Source of the DNA: an uncultured Nitrospira sp.
Lineage (GTDB): Bacteria; Nitrospirota; Nitrospiria; Nitrospirales; Nitrospiraceae
Direction of reading: 5' to 3'
Assembly (NCBI GenBank): GCA_902500775.1
Contig: CABVRZ010000021.1
Location: 1 to 64,000, forward strand
DNA length: 64,000 nucleotides
How positions within the stretch are numbered: position 1 is the first letter of the stretch; every line of letters starts with the position of its first letter. Of this stretch, positions 27,123-37,204 are shown one piece after another. Made by a program: the position numbers and the translations under genes. The notes beneath the pieces were generated by a model. The model was not told the DNA's origin and did no database searches. It was given only the letters and a program-made list of their open reading frames with translations.

Positions 27123-27756
27123 GGATAGCTGTATCGCCAACCTCAGGCTACTCGCCTCTGGTTTTCTACATAGAGCGCTCGAGCGTGGTGCGCAGCCGTG
27201 TTCTCGAGTAGAGGTCACTAGCCTCAGCAGTCAAACGACCAACGTCATCGTCCAGACAACACAGGGACCCACCCTCCGCGCCCGCCACGTCGTGCTTGTA
27301 ATCGTGTGCGAGCTGCCGAGCATCGTTCCTTCGAAAGGCCACGAGGTTGTGTCAACCTGAGCGATCGCGACCAAACCACGGCGACGAGAACCTTGGCCTG
27401 GAAGGGTCCTTGGACCGATTCCTCCGCAACCGCGTTGCTATGCAGTGCTCGGGTACGGAGGGAATGGGATCGTCTTCTCGATATTGGCTGCGCAGATGTT
27501 ACGTAGTTTGATCAGGGGGATTGGTGACCCGGATACAGATCTGGTTTCATTCGTACGTTCTCAATGAGGCAGCCTCCGCAAGTGGCTACCGTATGTTCGG
27601 TCCTTCATATGTTGATTGATCTGCACCGATACTGCCCCGCAGACCCCTGCCTACCTCTCAACTAGAGGTTTTGCCAGTGCACGCTCTCAGACAAACAAAC
27701 TAATGTGGCTACGGATGAAGCAAGATTGCTCGGTTGCTCCACGATGGAGGCGAGAT
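27123..27756. other. Gene-poor stretch
   Basis: A 634-bp stretch after the IS630 remnant with no supported gene. It may contain more degraded transposon DNA on the 27120-27200 side. An upstream open frame exists to 27616 but I prefer the later start at 27757. Confidence 0.35.
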
Positions 27757-28005
27757 ATGGTGAGTACGGATGTGAAACGAGCCATCAGCATTGCAGTGGA
27801 GAGTCGTCCTGGTTTGAGCATGGATGATCTGATTCTCTGCTGCGCCCCATATAGCTGGAATCAGATCTTCTTGGCACTCAACGAGCTCGTCAGGAAGGGA
27901 GCCATCACCATGAGTCAAGGGGGCGGATTGTTTTTGATCACCCCTTGTGGAGATACGACAAAAAGAGAACCATCGCCTCCCCTATATCTGGGCTCCCAGA
28001 TTTGA
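27757..28005 (+). CDS. Small winged-helix-like protein
   Basis: An 82-residue protein. The pattern DVKRAISIAVESRPGLSMDD, LILCCAPYSWNQIFLALNEL and VRKGAITMSQGGGLFLITPC has helix-helix-recognition-helix-wing spacing and resembles small HTH proteins seen repeatedly in Nitrospira (...TWNQVFLEVDRLSR.GQV.LTQQGGGIYT). It is a possible DNA-binding regulator. The start at 27757 is preferred because GGAGG lies 6 bases upstream; the frame is open further upstream. No target is evident nearby. Confidence 0.65.
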   Translation: MVSTDVKRAISIAVESRPGLSMDDLILCCAPYSWNQIFLALNELVRKGAITMSQGGGLFLITPCGDTTKREPSPPLYLGSQI

Positions 28006-28759
28006 CAAGGTCGTCGAAACTGAGGCGGAGTGCTCTGAGGGTCAATCCGGAATGTGATCTCAACGACAAAGTCAAGGCTTGTTTAATCCGTGTTTCGAAC
28101 TTGCCGTCATGCGGCCGTGGAATCGATGTGTTGTCGATCCATTGGACTTCGACCGAAGACACACCCTCATCTTGTGCTCATGACCTGTTTCTCCGCAGAG
28201 ATCAGTCGCGCAATTGCCCGAGGATTCGCCTCTCGCCAGGCATAGATCGGTTTGAACGCGCACAATCGAGCACATCGGTAGGCAGCGCGAGCAGAAGTTT
28301 GAAAAAACCGGAGCCCTGGCCCCTCACGCTGGTGGCGGATGTCGCTAATGATGTTCAACCTGAGGAGGCAGCTCAAACCTTTATCAACCGAAAGTCATTG
28401 CTCCAGCAGTCTACCGGGCCGTCCATCAACGCCGGCGAAAGGCCACTGCACGGCTGGCTGACCGTGCAGGTCGAGAGCGCTCAAAAGTTCATTGCCTCAT
28501 GGATCGATTGTTGCCTGGCGTGGAAGGGCAACTCCTGGCAGCAGACCGACCGGCCTCTTGAGACCAATCGGCCAGATTATTTATTTGAATCGGTTGCCGG
28601 ACCATTTGCAACGCAGGGAGGCTTTAACAAAAAAGCGCAGTCGTGCTCCCTGCAGTTCTGAATCAACAGCATCGTAGCGCATAGATCATCGTGGGGCTCG
28701 GCCTTGCTGCATACGCCTGTGGCCGAGCCCTCGGCTGATGGCTTGCTCACCGGCCCCCT
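28006..28759. other. Long open frame without support
   Basis: A plus-strand frame stays open from 27945 to 28661 (238 codons) but overlaps the winged-helix gene, lacks a ribosome binding site and has no recognised domain; the minus strand has frames of 60-75 codons, also unsupported. I annotate no gene here. Confidence 0.35.
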
Positions 28760-29101
28760 TCATGCGCTGACGGCTTCCGGGAGCACAGAAGACCCAGCCG
28801 GTTGGTCATCCCCTAGAGTATTTTCCTCGAGCGCCTGTCTGCCAGTGACAGGATTTAAGCGATTGCGAAGGATCATCCGGTCGAGGATGTCCCCACATTG
28901 GATACATCGCAAAGCAGACACTTGTTGCTCGAACATCGAATCGGCTGCACTATCGAGACGTTCTATGACGAGCAATCCTCCGCAACGCATACAGTTTCGT
29001 GACCCCCGCAACATCAGAAGGAGCCGCGTCGCATGAAGATCATCATGATGTGGGAGTATCACTGCTGTCTCGGATTTCTTGATCTTGGACTTCGCACGCA
29101 T
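28760..29101 (-). CDS. Zinc-ribbon protein
   Basis: A 113-residue protein with two knuckles, CMRCGG (about 37-42) and CIQCGD (about 65-70), each followed by hydrophobic residues (CMRCGGLLVIERLD, LRCIQCGDILDRMIL). A basic N-terminal part (MRAKSKIKKSE) could contact nucleic acid. The start has GGAGGTGG upstream at good distance. The family is common but uncharacterised. It lies between two gene-poor stretches on the minus strand. Confidence 0.75.
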   Translation of the reverse strand: MRAKSKIKKSETAVILPHHDDLHATRLLLMLRGSRNCMRCGGLLVIERLDSAADSMFEQQVSALRCIQCGDILDRMILRNRLNPVTGRQALEENTLGDDQPAGSSVLPEAVSA

Positions 29102-29379
29102 GATTCCACCTCCGTACTTGTTGATAACAGATAGATGATGCTCTCCCGATCTGCCGTACGCGCCCTTGGCCGTTCAATAGAACAGGTGCCAGAAGGCGTA
29201 GTTGAAATGTAGCGTGAAGAGCGACCGCGGAGGACTAGCAAACCCTCCAGATCCCCACCTAGGTGTGGCTGGTTTCCAGGGTGTTATGACCTTGGACGAG
29301 AGGGCCAAAAGCTGATAGTCACGTGCCTGACGGCCTAGTGATTCAACTACATCTCAGCCCCTTGTATATCCGAGCAGGA

Positions 29380-30957
29380 TCAGGACGAGTTCCGGCGGGA
29401 GTAATGCCAGGCAAGCCCGAGCAAACCAACTCCGATGGCAATGGACGATAAGAGAAGGGCGGGATGGCTATACGATTGATACTGACTCAATGATGAACCA
29501 GGCAGCATCTTCCACAGCTGGTCTGGCCCCGCCGGACGCTCCGGATCAGCAAGAGCTGTGTCGAGGACCAGATGGTCAACTTCAGGAGCCACCTCGCACG
29601 AGCAGTCCCACAATCCCCGGCTTCCATTGTTAAGGTGATCAATCGTTTCAATGAAAGAGAATCCCCGTCGTTCAGCGTGCTCCACTTCAGATGGGTCCCG
29701 CCCCATATGCTCCCCCAGAAGGCGATATCTCAGGCTTCTCAGGCCGGCTTGTACCTGTTCGTTCCCGGTCCCGTCGATAATAAGATTGCACTCGGTGTCG
29801 AGCCCCATCGACCGATTGGAACAATTTGCCGATCCGATCGTCGCGACTGCATCGTCTACGATCAGAAGCTTGCTGTGGACACCGATAGACGTGTCGGAGG
29901 GCGCATTGGGGGTTGCGGGCCAATACACCCTCAGTCTGTCACGACCCGTGGCGTCTCGAAGTCGACGGATCAGTCGTGCGCGGAGGACATCCATCGTATG
30001 GTGTTCAAGCCAGCCGTCACTTTTCATCCTGGTCACCAGAACGATCTCTGGTCCCTGGGGATCAGTCAACCGCCGATGGAGCGCCTCACCGATCCGATGT
30101 GCTGTCAGATATTGCGACTCAATGAAGATATACCTTCGAGCAGTCGCAATCGCATCGCGATACAGCTGCTCGATTTCTCGAGCCTCCGGTTGATCTTCAA
30201 ATTGCGGCTGGGTTCGCGCAACGGCAACAGAGCAGCGTGTCAGATCAGCGGGAATACCGGCCGGCCACAGATCGGAAACCGGTCGGCGATGGGTTGGCAT
30301 GAGATGCTCACCCGTCGCACGATGCCAACCCAGCCGTGCCAGGTCACCCAATACCACAGCAACCTCTCCAGCGACGATAGTATGGACATCGTGAAAAGGA
30401 GCATAGCGACTCCCATCCGGGTCCACACGCCGAGGATCATGATGTTGATGTTCAGACGTATCCCAACGTCGCGTCGTCAGGTCGAGACCCCCAATAAATG
30501 CCACGGTGTCATCGATTACGACAAGTTTCTCGTGGTGACAGGCTCCGATGGGATGGCGATTATTCAGGTGAAAGTGGAGTCGAGGATGCGAGTTCCATCC
30601 GAATCGGACCGCTGGGAACCATTGTCGTTCCGTGGCATAGATGAAGGAATAATCCCAATTAAGAATGTACACATGCAGTGACTGTTTCCGATGCAACAAT
30701 CGCCGAAGGAATGGACCGAGTTCCGGGGGGAATCCATCAACATTGGGAACGTTGCGGAGAAGTCGAGTTCGCGGATTGATATCCCAGCTGAGAATCGTAA
30801 TCGAACGTTCGGCATTCAATGCAGCTCGGTAGAAAGCCTCAAAGTACGAGGCGCCATCGATCAAAAACGTCAGTCTCTCTGCTTCCGCCACACGCCAACA
30901 GTTACGGCCTGGCTGCAGACTGAGCGGTGGGCCGAGGGACGAGGAATGCCTGCTCAT
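29380..30957 (-). CDS. Phospholipase D / cardiolipin synthase-like enzyme
   Basis: A 525-residue PLD-superfamily protein that cleaves or transfers phosphodiester bonds of phospholipids. Two HKD motifs are present: HHEKLVVIDDTVAFIGGLD at about 140-158 and HSKLLIVDDAVATIGSANC at about 358-376, each with His, Lys and Asp at the expected spacing. The C-terminal end has a single membrane helix (LLLSSIAIGVGLLGLAWHYS), so it is probably anchored to the inner membrane. It may make cardiolipin or remodel lipids; the substrate is not determinable by eye. No signal peptide. The start lacks a good ribosome binding site. Confidence 0.9.
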   Translation of the reverse strand: MSRHSSSLGPPLSLQPGRNCWRVAEAERLTFLIDGASYFEAFYRAALNAERSITILSWDINPRTRLLRNVPNVDGFPPELGPFLRRLLHRKQSLHVYILNWDYSFIYATERQWFPAVRFGWNSHPRLHFHLNNRHPIGACHHEKLVVIDDTVAFIGGLDLTTRRWDTSEHQHHDPRRVDPDGSRYAPFHDVHTIVAGEVAVVLGDLARLGWHRATGEHLMPTHRRPVSDLWPAGIPADLTRCSVAVARTQPQFEDQPEAREIEQLYRDAIATARRYIFIESQYLTAHRIGEALHRRLTDPQGPEIVLVTRMKSDGWLEHHTMDVLRARLIRRLRDATGRDRLRVYWPATPNAPSDTSIGVHSKLLIVDDAVATIGSANCSNRSMGLDTECNLIIDGTGNEQVQAGLRSLRYRLLGEHMGRDPSEVEHAERRGFSFIETIDHLNNGSRGLWDCSCEVAPEVDHLVLDTALADPERPAGPDQLWKMLPGSSLSQYQSYSHPALLLSSIAIGVGLLGLAWHYSRRNSS

Positions 30958-31115
30958 GTGAAACTACGTCAATCGCCGAGATTCCAATTGGATAGGGTAG
31001 AGACACTCAGCTCTATGATTATCATACTGATCCCCTCGCCCTCTCGCAAATCGCCCCTGGACAACCCAGGGGTTCTGCTAGCTCTTGCCAGCATAGAAAC
31101 CCATATAATGGAGGC

Positions 31116-34100
31116 GTGGTACGAGGTCCAACCACGGGGGGCAATTATTGCCTCCTTGGAAATTCTAAGGAGACACCAAGGCTTACCCCTGCCCCGCCTC
31201 CTCTCATTGTCGTGCATCTGATTTCGATAGTCGGATGCGTCCTAACAATTGTGTGGGCTCTGTTAGCAATGGAGGCTCTCGCCTTTCAAGTTGGGGAAGA
31301 AGCTTCCCCAGTTCCTCGTTTCCTCGATATCAGTGCGATGAGCGCAGTGGGATTTTTCGTGGGGGGAACCAGCTTGCTCCTCTATACCTACCGGAAACCC
31401 ACCCCTTCGCGGAGAATGGCTGCTCAAATCCTGGGTGGATGTCTTGTGTTGTGGGGGGTGGGCTGCTTTGTCACAAATCAGTGGCCCCATGCTTCTCCGA
31501 GCATAACCCCGTCTGGCCCGATCACTTGTGCGATTCTGCTCAATCTTGGGCTAGCGATCCTCACCTTGCCCATTCGGACCTCTACGGGACAACGACCGTT
31601 TCAATATTTCGCGGGAGCAATCCTTCTCATGGGCGGAGTTGCGATCACTGGGTATCTTTACCGCGTTCCTCCGCTCTATGATTCCAGCACCTATGGGCCG
31701 ATCGATGCCCCGACCGCTGCCCTTTCCCTCCTACTAGGTCTTGTGCTCTTGTGCATCTATCCGACCGAAGGGCCCATGAGGATACTCCTCTCACCGAACA
31801 TCGGTGGAGCGATCTTGAGGCGCCTCCTCCCGTTCGCGATCGGGCTCCCGATTCTGGGGGGCTATCTCCGGATACTTGGACAGCGGCAGGGATGGTACAG
31901 CTTCGATTTTGGGGTGGCCGTAGCCATCGGCGTCGTCCTCGCTATTCTGTTGGCCTGTCTCTGGTACGTAGCCGGTTGGGCTGATCGAGTCGACCGTGAG
32001 CGCCACCGTATGAGCCTGGCGTATGAGGATCAGGAGACCAGGTTGAATCTCGCAGCGGCAGCCGCGCGAATCGGGTATTGGCGATGGACGGACGAGAATG
32101 ATCTCATCGAGTTCGACCAGGTCTCCGCCGAGTTATTGAATCTGTCCTCTGATTCACCCCTGCCGATCCCCTCGCTCCTTAATGCAATCGGAGCGGAGGA
32201 TCGCGATCTATTCCACCAGGTCGTAGAGAAGGCTCGCCGGAACTCGACGCCGTTCGAAATCGAATGTCAACCTGGCAACACAACCCACGCTAAATGGATC
32301 AGCCTGAGGGGCTTCCCATTGCCTCAGACTCAAGGATCCCCATACCGGTTTCATGGTGTTATTCTCGACATTACCGAGCGACGGACCGTTCAAGAGGCGT
32401 TGCGGGACAGTCAGCAGCGTTTGAACAGCATCGTCCAGTCGGCTATGGACGCCATCATTACAGTTGATCAGGAGCAGCGGATTCTCTTATTCAACAAGGC
32501 GGCTGAGCAGCTTTTTCAGTGCCCGGCGAAAGATGTCATCGGAACCCCGATCCATCGGTTTGTCCCAGATGGATTTCGGCAACAGCATAGCTCATACATG
32601 GACAGGTTCAAACGGAGCGGCGTGATTGCCAGAGCAATGGGACGTCCGGGATCGGTGAGGGCCCTGCGAGCTGATGGCCATGAGTTTCCGATTGAGGCGT
32701 CTATCTCGCAAGTAAACGTGAGCGGACAAAGTTTGTGCACAATAATTCTGCGAGATATCACGAAGCGCTTGCAGAGCGAAGACGCTATTCGTGAACGAGA
32801 GGCTCGTTTTCGAACCATGGCCGACAGTGCTCCGGTCATGATGTTCGTCATCGATTCAAAAGGCCTATGCACCTACCTTAATCGACAATGGTATGACTTC
32901 ACTGGGCAAACCGAGGAAACAGGGCTTCAGACCGGCTGGTTGAGCCGAATTCACGAGGACGACCGCAGCCGTCTGGTCGAATCGCTGAGGATCCCGAGCG
33001 GCCCCGTGGTCAGACGTCTGGAATGCCGAGTCCTCGGATATAGTGGATCATATCAATGGACGCTCTGCTCGATTCTCTCCATGGTCGATGAGCCGGGAAC
33101 CTTGTCTGGAAGTATCGGGTCGATTGTCGATATCACGGACCGCAAGATGGCTGAACAGACGCTCCAACGATGGGCGCAGGAACTCGAAAGTCAGGTCTCC
33201 GAGCGGACGGCGGCGTTAAGCCGTTCTCAAGAACGATTGCGAGCGCTCACCATCCAGCTCACGCGAACGGAGCATCAAGAACGTCGGCGTATTGCCGGTG
33301 AATTGCATGACTACCTCGCACAGCTACTGGTTGCCGCGCATCTTAAGTTAGCGCAGGATAGACGACCGCTCGTAACTGAGCAAGACCACAGGCTGGTTAA
33401 GGATCTTGAGCGGATCCTGGATGAAGCGCTTACCTACACACGCTCATTGGTCGCGAAAATGAGCCCTCCTGTCTTGTACCATCTCGGCCTCCCCGCCGCA
33501 CTGCAATGGCTGGCAGAGCAGATGGAAGAGCATCAACTGATCGTCGAGACGGCGTTTGACCTTCCATCCACTTTGCCGAAGTTGCCGGATGATGTCGCCC
33601 CAATCCTTTTTCAATCGGTGAGGGAACTGCTCTTCAATGTGGTGAAACATGCAGGCTCGTCGGCCGTCCAGATCACGCTGAAAATGGGTTCAGATCAGAC
33701 CCTCATGATCGTGGTTTCAGACCAGGGACTGGGCTTCGACGTCTCTCGACTGGAGCAGCCCTCTGCCGACACCACCTCGTTCGGACTCTTTAGCGTCAAG
33801 GAGCGTATGGAAGCACTCGGAGGCTCAATGCACGTGAGCAGCCGAGTCGGTCACGGCACCTCCGTCACGCTTCTCTGCCCGCTAGCGACGCAGCAGGGAA
33901 CCGGCTCCCTCGCACCGATGCCAGGCCCGCACCACGCCATACCTACACATCCGGAACATGGGGCTTCAACACCGTGGCGGATTCTGTTGGTCGACGATCA
34001 TGCCATGGTGCGACAAGGGATACGGGCATTACTCGAACGACAGCTCGACCTGGAAGTCGTGGGTGAGGCCTGGGACGGTCAGCACGCCTGCGACCTCACG

Positions 34101-34352
34101 GATGCCCTGCACCCAGACGTCATAGTGATGGATGCCAACATGCCTCGCCTTGATGGAATTGAGGCGACCCGCCGCATCAAACAACGATATCCACACACAG
34201 TGATCATCGGACTCTCCGTGCAAACTGCAGCCCAGGTGGCCACCAGCATGATACAGGCCGGCGCCAGCCGCTACCTGACGAAAGAATCGGCGGGCGAGCA
34301 GCTGTATGAAACCATCATCACTGCGATCTCTGAAAGAACTGATCAACGATAA
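31116..34352 (+). CDS. Membrane PAS hybrid histidine kinase
   Basis: A 1,078-residue sensor. Residues about 30-300 hold seven or eight membrane helices (VHLISIVGCVLTIVWALLAM onward), then three PAS domains (about 305-420, 430-545, 560-685), a HisKA_3 region with phosphoacceptor H731 (RRRIAGELHDYLAQLL), a HATPase domain (about 820-930; FNVVKHAG, GLGFDV, FGLFSVKERMEALGG) and a C-terminal receiver (about 953-1075; ILLVDDHAM, phosphoacceptor D1006). HisKA_3 kinases usually signal to NarL-type regulators. The receiver lacks an output domain. The annotated GTG start is uncertain, since a TATAAT box overlaps it at 31104-31109. Confidence 0.92.
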   Translation: MVRGPTTGGNYCLLGNSKETPRLTPAPPPLIVVHLISIVGCVLTIVWALLAMEALAFQVGEEASPVPRFLDISAMSAVGFFVGGTSLLLYTYRKPTPSRRMAAQILGGCLVLWGVGCFVTNQWPHASPSITPSGPITCAILLNLGLAILTLPIRTSTGQRPFQYFAGAILLMGGVAITGYLYRVPPLYDSSTYGPIDAPTAALSLLLGLVLLCIYPTEGPMRILLSPNIGGAILRRLLPFAIGLPILGGYLRILGQRQGWYSFDFGVAVAIGVVLAILLACLWYVAGWADRVDRERHRMSLAYEDQETRLNLAAAAARIGYWRWTDENDLIEFDQVSAELLNLSSDSPLPIPSLLNAIGAEDRDLFHQVVEKARRNSTPFEIECQPGNTTHAKWISLRGFPLPQTQGSPYRFHGVILDITERRTVQEALRDSQQRLNSIVQSAMDAIITVDQEQRILLFNKAAEQLFQCPAKDVIGTPIHRFVPDGFRQQHSSYMDRFKRSGVIARAMGRPGSVRALRADGHEFPIEASISQVNVSGQSLCTIILRDITKRLQSEDAIREREARFRTMADSAPVMMFVIDSKGLCTYLNRQWYDFTGQTEETGLQTGWLSRIHEDDRSRLVESLRIPSGPVVRRLECRVLGYSGSYQWTLCSILSMVDEPGTLSGSIGSIVDITDRKMAEQTLQRWAQELESQVSERTAALSRSQERLRALTIQLTRTEHQERRRIAGELHDYLAQLLVAAHLKLAQDRRPLVTEQDHRLVKDLERILDEALTYTRSLVAKMSPPVLYHLGLPAALQWLAEQMEEHQLIVETAFDLPSTLPKLPDDVAPILFQSVRELLFNVVKHAGSSAVQITLKMGSDQTLMIVVSDQGLGFDVSRLEQPSADTTSFGLFSVKERMEALGGSMHVSSRVGHGTSVTLLCPLATQQGTGSLAPMPGPHHAIPTHPEHGASTPWRILLVDDHAMVRQGIRALLERQLDLEVVGEAWDGQHACDLTDALHPDVIVMDANMPRLDGIEATRRIKQRYPHTVIIGLSVQTAAQVATSMIQAGASRYLTKESAGEQLYETIITAISERTDQR

Positions 34353-34452
34353 GAATTGTATCTGAGGACCAGGGGGGATTCATGTCACCTATCATGTCAG
34401 AGTCTCTCTCGCATCATGTCGCTCGATGACGGGTGGGCAGTTGAAGGAGGGG

Positions 34453-34483
34453 CCACCGGACTCAACACCTTTGAATCCGGTGG
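34453..34483. terminator. Hairpin between convergent genes
   Basis: CCACCGGA (34453-34460) pairs with TCCGGTGG (34476-34483), with a short loop. It lies 100 bases after the kinase stop and about 80 bases from the 3' end of the convergent DUF1328 gene, so it could act for either strand. No T run follows. Confidence 0.45.
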
Positions 34484-34561
34484 ACGGGGCGGGTTTGCAA
34501 CAGCCTTAGACCGTCGAAACATGAGGGTATTCGTGCGGCCAACCAACGACCGCTGATCCAG

Positions 34562-34726
34562 TCAGGCTGTCGGTTTGCGTCCAGTCACGAAACCGACGAG
34601 CGCCAGTAGAATAAAAATGACGAACAATGCGTAGGCGATACTCGTGGCTGTACCAGCTACTCCGGTTAAGCCTAGTACTCCCGCAATGATGGCAACGATG
34701 AGAAATGTAACTGCCCAGCTCAGCAT
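34562..34726 (-). CDS. DUF1328 (YtjA-type) membrane protein
   Basis: A 54-residue protein with two close membrane helices ([20 protein letters not shown] and [20 protein letters not shown]) and a short basic end (GRKPTA). This matches DUF1328/YtjA, small inner-membrane proteins of unknown role, often in stress regulons. The ATG at 34726 is chosen because AGGAGG lies 5-6 bases upstream; the frame extends 19 codons further without a ribosome binding site. Confidence 0.85.
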   Translation of the reverse strand: MLSWAVTFLIVAIIAGVLGLTGVAGTATSIAYALFVIFILLALVGFVTGRKPTA

Positions 34727-34797
34727 AACGCACCTCCTAACTTCATGGTTCACCTGCTCACTGTGATATCGGCCCGTACACACACTCTCCTACCCTC

Positions 34798-35229
34798 CTA
34801 TTTACAAGAGAGTCGGAGCGATTCGATGTCGTTTTTCATCTGTGCGTCTGACAAACTCTCCAGACTCTGGTTTGCCGCCAGAATGAGCGTGCGGCCCCCG
34901 AATTCCTGATCGGCATACAGCACCACATAGGCCTCTGGACCGACGATGATGCTCTCAATATCATTGTCCCAGTTTTGATCGTTGAGACCCTTGAGTGTCG
35001 TAAGCTCGTGAGGCCCCACCAGCAACAGCCGAGGCCCATTCTTATCGAACTCAGCATTCATATAGATTTCCGCCCAGCATTTATTGTCATGTTTGAGTGG
35101 ATTGTTATCCTGCTGTTGAGACACCCCCGCAGCCAGGGATTCCGTTCCCATACTATTCAGAGCCACGATGGCCAGGACCGCGATGATACTTGCGCCATAT
35201 ACCAGCATCACTATACGCATCACGCTCAT
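34798..35229 (-). CDS. Secreted beta/gamma-crystallin domain protein
   Basis: A 143-residue protein with an N-terminal signal segment (RIVMLVYGASIIAVLAIVAL). The mature part has two Greek-key motifs: CWAEIYMNAEFDKNGPRLLL ... NDIESI, and AYVVLYADQEFGGRTLILAA ... NDIESL. NDxxS loops at matching positions fit the N/D-N/D-x-x-S/T-S calcium site of beta/gamma-crystallins, with the final Ser replaced by Ile or Leu, so calcium binding is plausible but perhaps weaker. GGAGGAGG upstream supports the start. It lies in a minus-strand run with a beta-barrel protein and a DUF1328 gene. Confidence 0.8.
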   Translation of the reverse strand: MSVMRIVMLVYGASIIAVLAIVALNSMGTESLAAGVSQQQDNNPLKHDNKCWAEIYMNAEFDKNGPRLLLVGPHELTTLKGLNDQNWDNDIESIIVGPEAYVVLYADQEFGGRTLILAANQSLESLSDAQMKNDIESLRLSCK

Positions 35230-35310
35230 CCCCTCCTCCCTACCAGGAGTCCCCCTAAGTCCCGCCAGACAATCGGTGCCATCGTGGTGACCGCCTCAGG
35301 AGGCCCGAAT

Positions 35311-35901
35311 CTAGAAGTGAAAATTTAGACCCACCGTAACCATGTGGCCATTGTCATTAAACTTCTTGTCGTCAAGGGACACGTTCTTCGACTCGATTTT
35401 TTCCAGCCAGATATGTCGGTACGAAGCGTCGGCAGAAATATGATTACTAATAAATACTTGCACCCCTCCGCCAACATGTCCGCCGAATCGCTGCTGCGTA
35501 TCATCAAAGCCGCCGGGACCCGTGACCGTCGTAAAATACCAACCACCTCCGCCGAGTATGAATGGCGAGATACGTTTGAGCCCTAACGGATAAATCATCA
35601 ACGACCCCTGCACGGGGTATGAATGGACCCGAGTATCGCCAAAATCGTTCCGCCGATAATCGACTGAGCCTTCCACAGCGAGATACCGTATCGGGTGAAC
35701 ACGAACTTGTGCACCACCAAACCATCGATCATCACCTTCCTTCGGGTCAAAATAGGTCGCACGGCCACCGATGGAGAATAGGCCGACATCGACATCGCTG
35801 AAGATGTTTTCGGCCCCCGAGTTACCCACTGATGTGATGGAGAGTGATCCAGCTGCAACGAATGCCAGGGCATACGCCATTACCCGATGTCGAATAGTCA
35901 T
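35311..35901 (-). CDS. Outer-membrane beta-barrel protein (OMP_b-brl type)
   Basis: A 196-residue exported protein. The signal peptide (YALAFVAAGSLSITSVGNSG, cleavage near SGA-EN) leads to eight or so amphipathic strands (VDVGLFSIGGRATYFD, WFGGAQVRVHPIRYLAVEGS, RFGGHVGGGVQVFISNHISA, HMVTVGLNFHF), ending in the terminal Phe typical of outer-membrane proteins. It fits the OmpA/OmpW-like porin superfamily. The ATG at 35901 is preferred, with GGAGG 8 bases upstream. Probably an outer-membrane structural or adhesion-type protein; the specific role is unknown. Confidence 0.85.
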   Translation of the reverse strand: MTIRHRVMAYALAFVAAGSLSITSVGNSGAENIFSDVDVGLFSIGGRATYFDPKEGDDRWFGGAQVRVHPIRYLAVEGSVDYRRNDFGDTRVHSYPVQGSLMIYPLGLKRISPFILGGGGWYFTTVTGPGGFDDTQQRFGGHVGGGVQVFISNHISADASYRHIWLEKIESKNVSLDDKKFNDNGHMVTVGLNFHF

Positions 35902-36281
35902 ACAACGATCCTCCTCAAGTCCTAGTAGAATGGCCAACTCTTCAGAACAGCATTTTTATCGTCTGATTAATATATTCATACGATACATATATCCGTGCCG
36001 TGCATCTTCCGTTCCTGGCAGATGCCCTAGTCTGCTTGGCCCGTTCCCCTAGCTTCTGACTGTCGCCCTGAGGGGTTGCTGGAGGTGATGCTGGCTTCCT
36101 GATGATCGTGACGGAGCGGTTGACCTTCACAGAAGATGAAGCGTAGGCTACCGCGGTAGTTTGCCTTCCGGAGCGGATCTTCCTCACTGAGGACATCCCA
36201 CCGAGAAGGAGCAAGCTCCTTGGCCTGTGAACTGGGAGCCAGATCAACGACAGGCTTTCACACAGTCTGATGTCATGAAGG
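35902..36281. other. Divergent spacer upstream of the split kinase
   Basis: A 380-bp region upstream of both the barrel gene (minus) and the kinase remnant (plus). It should hold both promoters. A minus-strand frame at 35942-36247 has no ribosome binding site or domain and I do not annotate it. Confidence 0.35.
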
Positions 36282-37204
36282 TTGAAATGGACGGAGCGGA
36301 AACTGGCTTTTACCGGCCTGGGGCTCGGTTTGTTGGTGCTAATTGGCCTTGTTACCTATGCGGTCAATCGTCGGTCTGAACAGGCGAGCCAGCGCGAAGC
36401 ATTTCGAGAAATCCGAACCGTATTGGAATACATTCTCGCGCGACACTCGTATCTCTCTGATGCCGAGAGTAGACAACGGGGGGATTTGCTGACCCATGAT
36501 CCAACCTATCTCGCCCCGTACCATGTCGCCACCGAAAAGATTCCAGCTGTCTTGACACACCTGGAACAGGAGACTAAGCAGGACAGCGGTCAGCGGAAAC
36601 ACATTGAGGCGCTTCGGCCCTTGACCGAGAGGAAGCTGGTGGAACTCCGCACATCGCTGGAGATGACTACGACCAGTCCTACAGATGCTATCGAATTCGG
36701 CAGAAGCAAAACCGGCAGATTGCTGATGGAGGACCTTAGATGTTAACGAGAACTGGGGACCATCCGTGAACGAGAGTACGAGACCCCCCAGGCAGTTGAT
36801 CGACATGAGCGGCAGGCTGCCGAGGCAGGCCTATCATACGATCATCGGTGCGGCCATCACGACGTTGATTCTGCTTGGGCTCGGGACCTCCCGGTGCTTC
36901 AAGATTCTGGGTCCACAGAACAGGCTGAGCGCCTGACCGTGCAGGCCAAGCTGTTGAATCTCGCTCCGATCATGACGCGAGACATCAATGGACGCATTCT
37001 GTCGTGGAGTAAAGGGTACGAACGTCTGTACGGCCGGACCGAGGACGATGCCGTCGGAAAATCCGTCTCGCTCTGCTCCAAACATAGTTCAGCATCCCGC
37101 TGGAGAAAGTCCAACGCAGGTTCTCGAATGAGGGGAATTGGTTAGGAGAACTGACGCATACGCGACGCGATGGGACCACCATTCTTGTCTCAGCCAATTG
37201 GACG
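36282..37204 (+). pseudogene. Sensor kinase 5' part (CHASE3), broken
   Basis: The first 154 codons read MKWTERKLAFTGLGLGLLVL (membrane helix) and a CHASE3-like helical sensor domain (REIRTVLEYILARHSYLSDA, HLEQETKQDSGQRKHIEALR), then TAA at 36744-36746. The second membrane helix appears in another frame (YHTIIGAAITTLILLGLG, about 36830-36885). The first PAS domain begins in the original frame (LTVQAKLLNLAPIMTRDING, ILSWSKGYERLYGR) and shifts again before 37205. At least one stop and two or three frame changes separate the sensor half from the kinase half at 37205-39919. Confidence 0.65.

Noticed and set aside
27945-28661. 238-codon plus-strand frame
   Set aside because: Overlaps the winged-helix gene, no ribosome binding site, no recognisable domain.
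29572-30681. 369-codon plus-strand frame
   Set aside because: Antisense shadow of the phospholipase D-type gene.
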